From an uncultured Clostridia bacterium (GTDB lineage Bacteria > Bacillota > Clostridia > Oscillospirales > Acutalibacteraceae): a stretch of DNA of 5,392 bases. Position 1 is the first letter of the stretch; each line of letters opens with the position of its first letter. The stretch covers positions 1 through 5,392 of the forward strand of contig CAMCIX010000130.1 of the NCBI GenBank assembly GCA_945875045.1, written 5' to 3'. A program made the position numbers and the translations under genes. Shown here one piece after another: positions 1 to 5,392 of the stretch. The notes under the pieces were generated by a model. That model was not told the origin of the DNA, did no database searches, and saw only the letters and a list, made by a program, of their open reading frames with translations.

Positions 1-46
1 AGATGTAGAGAGGTCTCGTGGGCTCGGAGATGTGTATAAGAGACAG
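1..46 (+). other. Untrimmed Nextera P7-side adapter (artefact)
   Basis: This is synthetic sequence, not genome. Reading left to right it holds the last four bases of P7 (1-4), an 8-base i7 index GTAGAGAG (5-12, reverse complement CTCTCTAC, which I recall as Nextera N707), the constant GTCTCGTGGGCTCGG (13-27) and the 19-base Tn5 mosaic end AGATGTGTATAAGAGACAG (28-46). It is the exact reverse complement of 5347-5392. Read on the minus strand it has no stop in the phosphatase frame, so it would add a false tail beginning LSLIHISEPTRP to that protein. Confidence 0.98.
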
Positions 47-715
47 CTCAATAAGGGCTTCGGGCACCGCCGAAATATCCGTATTTTTAAAGATATTCAA
101 AATGTCGCCGTCGTCGAGATAATTGCTTAGCCCGTCTGTGCATAAAAGAAGGGAATCGCCGTCGCTAAGCTTTATAACCGCACTGTCGGGCGTAACGTTT
201 TCCTCCGCTCCGACAGCCCTTGTAATAACGTTCTTGCGCGGATGCACCTTTGCGTCCTCGGGGGTTATCTTCCCGCTCTCGACAAGGGACTGAACAACCG
301 AATGGTCGCGGGTAAGCTGTCTGATTTCCTCGTTCACAAGGTAAATTCGGCTGTCTCCCACATTTGCGATAACCGCGACGTCCTCCTTTACGAGAGCGAT
401 AACCGCCGTAGTACCCATACCCGAAAGCGACGGGTCGTTTACCGACATATCGTAAAGCTCTATATTAGCGCTTATAACGGCGTTTCTCACAAGCGTTTCA
501 AGCTCACCTGCGGACATATCATTTCGATAGGATTTGATAATATACTCCGAAATGTGCCTTACTGCGTTCTCACTCGCAACGCTCCCCGCGTTTGCGCCGC
601 CCATTCCGTCGCAGACCACCGCGAAAACCGTGCTGTCGGATATACGTCCTGCAAAATACGCGTCCTGATTATCCGCTCTGACCTTTCCTTTGTCGGTTTT
701 ACTGAATATTTTCAC
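47..715 (-). CDS. prpC: PP2C-family Ser/Thr protein phosphatase, 3' end cut off by adapter
   Basis: A metal-dependent (PPM/PP2C) phosphatase that removes phosphate from Ser/Thr residues in the cytoplasm, usually opposing a membrane PASTA kinase (PrkC/Stk1). The 223 genuine residues begin GTG (read M) KIFSKTDKGKVRADNQDAY. Visible family motifs are R13 and D18 in VRADNQD, the metal-binding DGMGG (D36-G40), GMGTTA (99-104), VGDSR (119-123), DHS (137-139), TRAVG (165-169) and CTDGLSN (D194 is the metal ligand). The family is usually about 240-250 residues, so some 20-30 are missing, including the last DNxT-type motif with the fourth metal-site Asp. That loss comes from the contig end, not from decay. 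The GTG start is set by a strong AAAGGAGG site nine bases upstream. The gene overlaps the end of rlmN by 17 bases, which suggests coupled translation. By synteny it is prpC/stp, and a prkC-like kinase should follow. Confidence 0.93.
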
Positions 716-1751
716 TGCCTTCCCCCTCCTTTACCCGTTTTCTAAGCTGACCGCAGGAAGCGTCTATATCCGCTCCCAGCGTTCTTCTAACCGTGGCGTT
801 TACGCCCTTTTTTACAAGCAAATCTTTAAAATGCAGTATTTTATTTTTATTCGGCTTTTTAAAGGAATTTTCCTTTACCGGATTGGCAGGTATAAGATTG
901 ACGTGGCACATTATGCCCTTTAGCCTTCGCGCAAGCTCCTCTGCGCATTTATCGCTGTCGTTCACTCCGTCTATCAGCGCGTACTCAAAGGAAATACGCC
1001 GTGTTGTAACCGCCTGATATTCCTTGCACGCCCTTAACAGCTCGTCTATATTCCATCTTTTATTGACCCTCATTATCGAGGAGCGTATTTCGTCGTTAGG
1101 CGCGTGGAGTGAAATTGAAAGTGTTATCGGGAAATTATATTCCTTAAGCTTTTTAATTCCGCTTACTACCCCCGAGGTGGAAAGGGAAATATGCCTGAGC
1201 CCCATGTTTAGCCCTCCGCTGTCCGACACAAGCCTTAAAAACCTTACCGAATTATCAAAGTTATCAAGCGGCTCGCCCATACCCATCATAACGACATTTG
1301 AGACCCTTATGCCGTTGTCCCGCTCGGCGGCGGTTATCTGGGCTAACATTTCGGAGGCGGTTAAATTCCTTGTAAGTCCCGCTATGCCCGAGGCGCAAAA
1401 GCTGCACCCCATTCTGCACCCGACCTGGGTTGAAATACAAACGGTATAGCCGTGTTCATATTTCATAAGCACCGATTCGATATACTCGCCGTCATAAAGC
1501 TCGTAAACATACTTTACCGTTTCGTCAAGCCGTGAGCAAAGCCGTCTTACAATCTTAACGTCGGCAATATAGGTCTTTTCCTTTAGCTCGTTTCTAAGCG
1601 TCTGCGGAATATTCGTCATATTGTCAAAATCGGTCTCGCCCGACTGTAGCCAGCGGTAAAGCTGTGCCGCGCGGAATTTAGGCTGACCCATACCGCCGAG
1701 CATTTCCTCAAGCTCGGTTAAATACATAGACCTTATATCCTGTTTTTCCAA
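699..1751 (-). CDS. rlmN: 23S rRNA (adenine2503-C2)-methyltransferase, radical SAM
   Basis: RlmN methylates C2 of A2503 in 23S rRNA at the peptidyl-transferase centre; in E. coli it also acts on A37 of some tRNAs. It is a cytoplasmic radical-SAM enzyme with a [4Fe-4S] cluster. With the TTG start the protein has 350 residues, beginning MEKQDIRSMYLTELEEML, normal for the family. An N-terminal accessory domain (about 1-85) precedes the SAM core. The cluster motif is CRMGCSFC (C112, C116, C119), the SAM-binding MGMGEPL is at 156-162, and C333 in DASCGQLR matches the conserved Cys that resolves the methylated intermediate. I chose TTG at 1751-1749 because AGGAGG ends eight bases upstream. The in-frame GTG at 1760 lies three codons earlier and overlaps the ribosome site, leaving no spacing. 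After the third cluster Cys the sequence reads ASGIAGL rather than the more usual ASTxGGL. The homologue Cfr, a resistance enzyme acting on C8, is unlikely given the length, sequence and operon position. Confidence 0.95.
   Translation of the reverse strand: MEKQDIRSMYLTELEEMLGGMGQPKFRAAQLYRWLQSGETDFDNMTNIPQTLRNELKEKTYIADVKIVRRLCSRLDETVKYVYELYDGEYIESVLMKYEHGYTVCISTQVGCRMGCSFCASGIAGLTRNLTASEMLAQITAAERDNGIRVSNVVMMGMGEPLDNFDNSVRFLRLVSDSGGLNMGLRHISLSTSGVVSGIKKLKEYNFPITLSISLHAPNDEIRSSIMRVNKRWNIDELLRACKEYQAVTTRRISFEYALIDGVNDSDKCAEELARRLKGIMCHVNLIPANPVKENSFKKPNKNKILHFKDLLVKKGVNATVRRTLGADIDASCGQLRKRVKEGEGSENIQ
725..732 (-). promoter_or_regulatory. Ribosome binding site of the phosphatase gene, inside rlmN
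   Basis: The minus strand reads AAAGGAGG here, then nine bases, then GTG at 715-713. The site lies wholly within rlmN codons for Val-Lys-Glu-Gly and decides the phosphatase start. Ribosomes finishing rlmN pass over it just before they stop at 701-699. Confidence 0.8.
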
Positions 1752-1759
1752 ACGCGGCA

Positions 1760-1767
1760 CCTCCTTT
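1760..1767 (-). promoter_or_regulatory. Ribosome binding site of rlmN
   Basis: The minus strand reads AAAGGAGG, overlapping the rsmB stop codon (TAA, 1768-1766). Its core AGGAGG (1765-1760) sits eight bases before TTG 1751-1749. This is the ideal distance and is the reason to prefer TTG over the GTG at 1760-1758, whose first base falls inside the site. Confidence 0.8.
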
Positions 1768-3037
1768 AATCCTTAACTATTAACGCACAGTAGAACCCGT
1801 CTGTTTTATCAATATGCGGCAAATAGGTGTGTTCATACATTTTACGAAAACCATTATACTCCATTATGAAGGAATTTACAAGTTTTTCATTTTCCGCCCG
1901 TCTTAAAGTACAGGTAGAGTATAAAATTCTTCCGCCTTTTTTAAGATAGCGGGCGGCGTTTTGGAGTATTTTGTGCTGGAGCGCCTCAAGCTCCGCAAAA
2001 TCATTTTCAGGCTTATATTTAATATCAGGCTTTCGTCTTAAAACGCCAAGACCCGAGCAGGGTACGTCGCAGAGGATACAGTCAAATTTGCCTAAATCCT
2101 CATTGTAACGGGAAGCGTCCGCCGTAATTGGCTTTATCATATCAATTCCTAACCGCTCCGCTCCGCTTTTAATAAGTCCTACCCGCTGTTCATACAGGTC
2201 GCAGGAAACAATTTCTCCCGCGTTTTCCATTAAGAGCGCCATAGTAAAGCTTTTGCCCCCGGGCGCGGCGCACATATCGAGTACCCTTTCGCCCTTTTTG
2301 GGGTTAAGCACCGATACTGCGGTTTGGGAGGAAAGATCCTCCGCATAGAAAAAGCCCATTTTATATAAATCAAAGTCGGCGGCGTCGATTCCTTTTTTAA
2401 GTATCAGCGCGTTTTCGGTTTCTGCTGTATCGGTAGGTATTCCGCGCTTTTCAAGCTCTGTTTTCAGAGTATCGGTATCGGTTTTCAAGGTGTTTACCCT
2501 TATAATAACCGGCGCGGGCTTTAGGCTTTCCTTTAAAAGCTCCTCGGCGGTATCGGCTCCGTAATCGGTTATAAAGCTGTTTATTATCCATTTGGGGCAG
2601 GAATACTTAACCGAAAGAGATTGCGGGTCTTTACCGTCGGGCAGGGTTATTTCGTTCCGCAAAATATTACGCAAAACTGCGTTTGCAAAGCCCGCGTTGC
2701 GGCTCTCACGTGAAGACTTAATAAGCTTAACCGCCTCGTTTACCGCCGCGCTGTCGGGAACCTTGTCCATAAACATAATCTGGTAAACCGCACTCCGCAA
2801 AACCTCTAAGGTAAAGGGCGCAACCTTTTTAAGCGGAGTTTTTATGAATTTTGAAAGCACAAAATCTATTGTTATTCTGCGGTCAAGCACACCGTAAAAA
2901 ATCGCCGAAGCAAACGCCCTGTCCGCGTTTTCAAGCCCGCTTTCCCTTAAAACGGCGTTAAGGGCTATATTTGAATACGCCGAGTCGTTCTCGACCTTTA
3001 AAAGCGCCTTTACCGCCGCCTTTCTCGGGTTACTCAC
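1766..3037 (-). CDS. rsmB: 16S rRNA (cytosine967-C5)-methyltransferase RsmB
   Basis: RsmB (Sun/Fmu) uses SAM to make m5C967 in 16S rRNA of the small subunit. The 423 residues match the E. coli length (about 429). Residues 1 to about 135 form the NusB-like RNA-binding domain (starting SNPRKAAVKALLKVE). A linker leads to the Rossmann methyltransferase core. Motif I is VLDMCAAPGGK (252-262). Motif IV is DVPCSGLG (324-331) with C327, and motif VI is YSTCTL (373-378) with C376. The two cysteines are the pair expected of RNA m5C enzymes: C376 is the predicted nucleophile and C327 assists product release. The start is GTG at 3037-3035, eight bases inside the end of fmt. Only a weak site is seen (GGTGA at 3048-3044, six bases upstream), so translation is probably coupled to fmt termination. 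The NusB-like domain separates it from RsmF-type enzymes, so the assignment is firm. Confidence 0.95.
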   Translation of the reverse strand: MSNPRKAAVKALLKVENDSAYSNIALNAVLRESGLENADRAFASAIFYGVLDRRITIDFVLSKFIKTPLKKVAPFTLEVLRSAVYQIMFMDKVPDSAAVNEAVKLIKSSRESRNAGFANAVLRNILRNEITLPDGKDPQSLSVKYSCPKWIINSFITDYGADTAEELLKESLKPAPVIIRVNTLKTDTDTLKTELEKRGIPTDTAETENALILKKGIDAADFDLYKMGFFYAEDLSSQTAVSVLNPKKGERVLDMCAAPGGKSFTMALLMENAGEIVSCDLYEQRVGLIKSGAERLGIDMIKPITADASRYNEDLGKFDCILCDVPCSGLGVLRRKPDIKYKPENDFAELEALQHKILQNAARYLKKGGRILYSTCTLRRAENEKLVNSFIMEYNGFRKMYEHTYLPHIDKTDGFYCALIVKD

Positions 3038-3965
3038 AGCCTATCACCGTACCTACGGCTATCGGTCTGCCGCAAAGCATCTGCTTAGCAGACATAGGCT
3101 TCGAGCCCTCGGGCTGAACCGTTACAAGCTCTATCGCCGTGCCGTCCTTACAGGCGATAACAAGACTGTCGGTGCTTTTTATAACCGTACCCGCCTTAGC
3201 ATTCGTATTATCTGCAACCGCCGCCTTAATAACCTTTATACGCTTATTTTCAAGAAAGAAGTAGGCGCAGGGCCACGAATAATAACCTCTTACCGCGTTA
3301 TGAATTTCTGTTGCGGTCATATTCTTAAAATCAAGAAAAGCCATTTCCTTTTTAATTATAGGTGCATAGCTTGCTTTTTCCTCGTCCTGCTTTTTAGGGG
3401 TTATATTGCCCTTTTCCAAGTCGGAAAGGGTATTTACCAAAAGCTCGGCGGTTAAACCCGAAAGTCGGTCAAAAAGCTCCTCGGCGGTTTCCTCGTCTCC
3501 GATTTCGGTTTTTGCGGTTTTTAAAATATCGCCCGTATCCATTCCCTCGTCCATTTTCATTGCCGTAACGCCCGTTTCGGTTTCTCCGCAGACAATGCAC
3601 CACTGAATCGGCGAAGCTCCGCGGTATTTAGGCAATAGTGACGCGTGACCGTTTACACAGCCGTATTTAGGAATATTAAGAATCTCTTTCGGAAGTATCT
3701 TTCCGTACGCCACAACCACTATAGCGTCAGGAGCGATTTCCTTTAAAATTTCCTCTGCCTTTCCGTCCCTTAGGGTATTCGGCTGATAAACCGCAATACC
3801 GTGATTTTCGGCGCATACCTTAACCGGCGGCGGGGTTATAATATGCTTTCTGCCGACGGGTTTATCGGGCTGTGCGAAAACCGCCGCCACGTTATGCCCC
3901 GCCGATATTAACGCCTCTAAAGTATTAACCGCGTAATCGGGAGTTCCCATAAATACAAGCTTCAT
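3030..3965 (-). CDS. fmt: Methionyl-tRNA formyltransferase
   Basis: Fmt transfers the formyl group of 10-formyl-tetrahydrofolate to the amino group of Met-tRNAi, which lets it enter bacterial translation initiation. The 311 residues are typical in length. The N-terminal formyltransferase domain (about 1-200) starts MKLVFMGTPDYAV and carries TPPPVKV (44-50). The catalytic triad is visible as N105 and H107 in VNGHASLLPKYRG (104-116) and D143 in MDEGMDTGDI (138-147). The C-terminal OB-like tRNA-binding domain spans about 205-311 and includes IHNAVRGYYSWPCAYF. It starts with ATG directly after the def stop codon with no base between. An AGAGGTG ribosome site (3977-3971) lies within the last def codons. 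It is the only gene here with an ATG start. With def it forms the formylation/deformylation pair. The full triad and tRNA-binding domain make another formyltransferase, such as PurN or ArnA, unlikely. Confidence 0.97.
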   Translation of the reverse strand: MKLVFMGTPDYAVNTLEALISAGHNVAAVFAQPDKPVGRKHIITPPPVKVCAENHGIAVYQPNTLRDGKAEEILKEIAPDAIVVVAYGKILPKEILNIPKYGCVNGHASLLPKYRGASPIQWCIVCGETETGVTAMKMDEGMDTGDILKTAKTEIGDEETAEELFDRLSGLTAELLVNTLSDLEKGNITPKKQDEEKASYAPIIKKEMAFLDFKNMTATEIHNAVRGYYSWPCAYFFLENKRIKVIKAAVADNTNAKAGTVIKSTDSLVIACKDGTAIELVTVQPEGSKPMSAKQMLCGRPIAVGTVIGCE

Positions 3966-4427
3966 TTATTCACCTCTGCGACGGATTTTTTTATCGGTCT
4001 TATCTATATAAAGTATGCCGTCAAGGTGGTCGATTTCGTGGCAGAGCGCCCTCGCCTTAAAGCCCTCGGCGGTTATTGTAAAGCTGTTGCCCTTTCTGTC
4101 CTGCGCACGGACGGTCACCGTCATAGGTCTTGTTACGCTCTCATATCTGTTAGGAATGGAAAGACAACCTTCCTCCCCTGTTTGCTCCCCGCTCATACTC
4201 TCAATAACGGGGTTTACAAGCTCGATTATACCGTCCCCCACATCTACTATGCAGTAACGCCTTAATATTCCAATCTGCGGTGCGGCAAGCCCTACGCCCT
4301 CCGCCTTATACATAGTCTCCGCCATATCGTCAAGGGTCATTGCGAGTTTATCGTCAAAGGTCATCTGGGTACGGCAAACCTTTCTTAAAATATCGTCGCC
4401 AAGCTTTACTATGTTTCTTATAGCCAA
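3966..4427 (-). CDS. def: Peptide deformylase
   Basis: Def removes the N-terminal formyl group from nascent proteins at the ribosome exit, the step before methionine aminopeptidase; it is the target of actinonin. The 153 residues contain all three family motifs: GVGLAAPQIG (44-53, with Q51), EGCLS (86-90) and HEIDH (130-134). The metal ligands are C88, H130 and H134, with E131 as the catalytic base. The length, the EGCLS form and the short C-terminus (ending DKKIRRRGE) fit a compact type 1 enzyme rather than the longer type 2 form of bacilli. The start is TTG at 4427-4425: AGGAGG sits eight bases upstream, no ATG is close, and the protein then begins MAIRNIVKLGDDILR as is usual for the family. 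It follows the priA stop after 12 bases and abuts fmt directly. Confidence 0.97.
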   Translation of the reverse strand: MAIRNIVKLGDDILRKVCRTQMTFDDKLAMTLDDMAETMYKAEGVGLAAPQIGILRRYCIVDVGDGIIELVNPVIESMSGEQTGEEGCLSIPNRYESVTRPMTVTVRAQDRKGNSFTITAEGFKARALCHEIDHLDGILYIDKTDKKIRRRGE

Positions 4428-4435
4428 ATTAATTT

Positions 4436-4441
4436 CCTCCT
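4436..4441 (-). promoter_or_regulatory. Ribosome binding site of def
   Basis: AGGAGG on the minus strand overlaps the priA stop codon TAG (4442-4440) and precedes the TTG start at 4427-4425 by eight bases. It supports this non-ATG start, since there is no ATG nearby. Confidence 0.8.
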
Positions 4442-5346
4442 AAATAACGGTATCGGGATTAATATCCGCGATAACCGCCGTATCGGGTAAGCGCTTAATT
4501 TCAAGTGCGGTTCTAAGCATTTCCCTGAATCTTTTATTATTTTTGCATTTTATAATCATTCGGTATCGGTATTTGCCGTTCACCACAGGCACCGACGCGG
4601 GGGCAGGACCCAAAATAATCAGCTTAACGTCAGCGTACTCATCTTTTAGCATTTCCTTAATATTGGAAAAAATGCCGTTTACCGCCGTTTCGGCGTATTT
4701 ACGCTCGCCCGAACGCGCACCGACTATACATATATCACAGTAGGGCGGGTAAATCATAAGCTTCCTGGTCATTATCTCGCTTTCGTAAAAGCCCTCGTAA
4801 TCCTGTTTTGCGGCAAGCCCTATAAGCTCGCTGTCGGGGTTTATCGACTGGACTATCGCAAGACCTGCGCTTTCTCCCCTGCCCGCTCTGCCTACAACCT
4901 GCGTAAGGAGAGAAAAGGTACGCTCAAAGCTTCTGAAATCCTCGCTGAAGGCGGCGCTGTCCGCCCCCAAAACGCCAACAAGGGTAACATTTGGGAAATC
5001 AAGCCCCTTTGCTACCATCTGAGTACCTAAAAGTATATCGTATTCACCGTTTGCAAAGGCGGTTAAATACTCGGAGTAGGATTCACGCGCTAAGGTACTG
5101 TCCGCGTCAACCCTTAATACCCTCGCCTTTGGAAAAAGGTTTTTTATCTCCTCTTCTAATTTTTGGGTTCCGGCACCCAAAAACTTCATATGGCTGTTAC
5201 CGCATTCGGGACATTTTGTATCCGCCGAAACAGAATAACCGCAGTAATGGCACATCATTCGGTGATTTGCCGAATGATATGTAAGCGAAATACTGCAATT
5301 GGGGCAGGTCATAACATACCCGCAATTAGGGCAGGAAATATAGGTG
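4440..5346 (-). CDS. priA: Primosomal protein N' (replication-restart helicase PriA), C-terminal part only
   Basis: PriA recognises stalled forks and D-loops and reloads the replicative helicase. Only the last 301 residues are genuine, from Thr at 5345-5343; one base of the codon before it (5346) is also real. The wing and DEAH ATPase regions of the N-terminal half, about 60 percent of a 730-800 residue protein, lie off the contig. The fragment opens in the zinc-binding region with eight cysteines (fragment residues 5, 8, 14, 17, 32, 35, 45, 48) in four CxxC pairs. From memory their spacing equals that of E. coli C436 to C479. The second helicase lobe follows: GTGTQK-like GAGTQKLEEE (57-66), LGTQMVAKGLDFPNV (106-120), and motif VI QVVGRAGRGE (149-158) with the arginine fingers. 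The C-terminal domain ends NPDTVI. Any start at 5375 (peptide MGSEMCIRDS) is translated adapter. RecG is excluded by the zinc cysteines. Confidence 0.95.
5254..5278 (-). repeat. Perfect 9-bp hairpin inside priA
   Basis: ATCATTCGG (plus strand 5254-5262) and CCGAATGAT (5270-5278) are perfect inverted repeats around a 7-base loop. They lie in the codons for the segment between the second and third CxxC pairs (about Y23-M31 of the fragment). No T-run follows on the minus strand, so it is not a rho-independent terminator. It may be chance or an mRNA structure. Confidence 0.4.
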
Positions 5347-5392
5347 CTGTCTCTTATACACATCTCCGAGCCCACGAGACCTCTCTACATCT
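5347..5392 (-). other. Untrimmed Nextera P7-side adapter (artefact)
   Basis: Mosaic end CTGTCTCTTATACACATCT (5347-5365), constant CCGAGCCCACGAGAC (5366-5380), i7 index CTCTCTAC (5381-5388) and the P7 start ATCT (5389-5392). This is what Read 1 shows when it runs through a short insert. Translated on the minus strand it gives the familiar database contaminant MGSEMCIRDS, here fused to the front of the PriA fragment. Confidence 0.98.

Noticed and set aside
242..745. Plus-strand open frame of 167 codons
   Set aside because: It is antisense to the phosphatase, which has full PP2C motifs on the minus strand; the plus-strand product has no recognisable domain.
861..876. Short inverted repeat AAAGGAA-TT-TTCCTTT
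   Set aside because: Seven AT-rich base pairs with a 2-base loop inside rlmN coding sequence (Lys/Glu/Asn/Ser/Phe/Lys codons). It is too weak to call a terminator or operator.
1024..1449. Plus-strand open frame of 141 codons
   Set aside because: It is the antisense shadow of rlmN core motifs. No ribosome site was noticed and the product is low-complexity Ser/Leu/Pro-rich.
2535..2551. 17-base exact repeat AAAAGCTCCTCGGCGGT, also at 3472-3488
   Set aside because: Both copies encode Thr-Ala-Glu-Glu-Leu on the minus strand, in rsmB and fmt, with the same favoured codons. Chance plus codon bias explains it; flanks do not match.
4015..4265. Two overlapping plus-strand frames opposite def
   Set aside because: They are shadows of the conserved def motifs in two frames, with no ribosome site or family resemblance.
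715..4439. Terminators, promoters, RNA genes or CRISPR between genes
   Set aside because: The largest gap between genes is 14 bases, so there is no room for these elements, and I saw no repeat array or tRNA-like fold.
1..5392. Composite transposon bounded by Tn5 (IS50-type) mosaic ends
   Set aside because: The mosaic ends are fused to Illumina index and P7 bases, there is no transposase gene, no target duplication, and the cargo is a core operon cut in mid-gene at both sides.

Overview
No undescribed system is visible in this window. It is a short assembled contig, probably from an uncultured gut-type member of the Bacillota (class Clostridia). Six housekeeping genes lie head to tail on the minus strand. 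The order priA, def, fmt, rsmB, rlmN, PP2C phosphatase is the classic Bacillota arrangement (as in Bacillus subtilis, where prkC and rsgA/cpgA follow). The strong AGGAGG-type ribosome sites and frequent GTG/TTG starts fit this placement. The exact family is a guess.

Both ends are artefacts. Positions 1-46 and 5347-5392 are perfect reverse complements of each other. They consist of the Illumina Nextera (Tn5) mosaic end, the P7-side adapter, an 8-base i7 index and the last four bases of P7. Genuine genomic sequence is therefore 47-5346. Both outer genes are cut by the adapters, and both open frames run into adapter sequence and gain false peptide ends.

In transcription order (right to left): the C-terminal ~301 residues of the replication-restart helicase PriA (5346-4440); peptide deformylase (4427-3966); methionyl-tRNA formyltransferase (3965-3030); 16S rRNA m5C methyltransferase RsmB (3037-1766); radical-SAM 23S rRNA adenine methyltransferase RlmN (1751-699); and a PP2C-family Ser/Thr phosphatase (715-47) lacking its last motif.

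The genes are packed as one probable operon. Junctions run from a 14-base gap to a 17-base overlap, and no intergenic stretch could hold a terminator or a normal promoter. Four of the five visible starts are non-ATG (def TTG, rsmB GTG, rlmN TTG, phosphatase GTG). Functionally, Fmt puts the formyl group on initiator Met-tRNA and Def removes it from the finished protein. RsmB and RlmN modify the small and large ribosomal subunits. The phosphatase normally pairs with a PASTA-domain Ser/Thr kinase, which would be expected just past the left end. There is no gene-free stretch over 300 bases.
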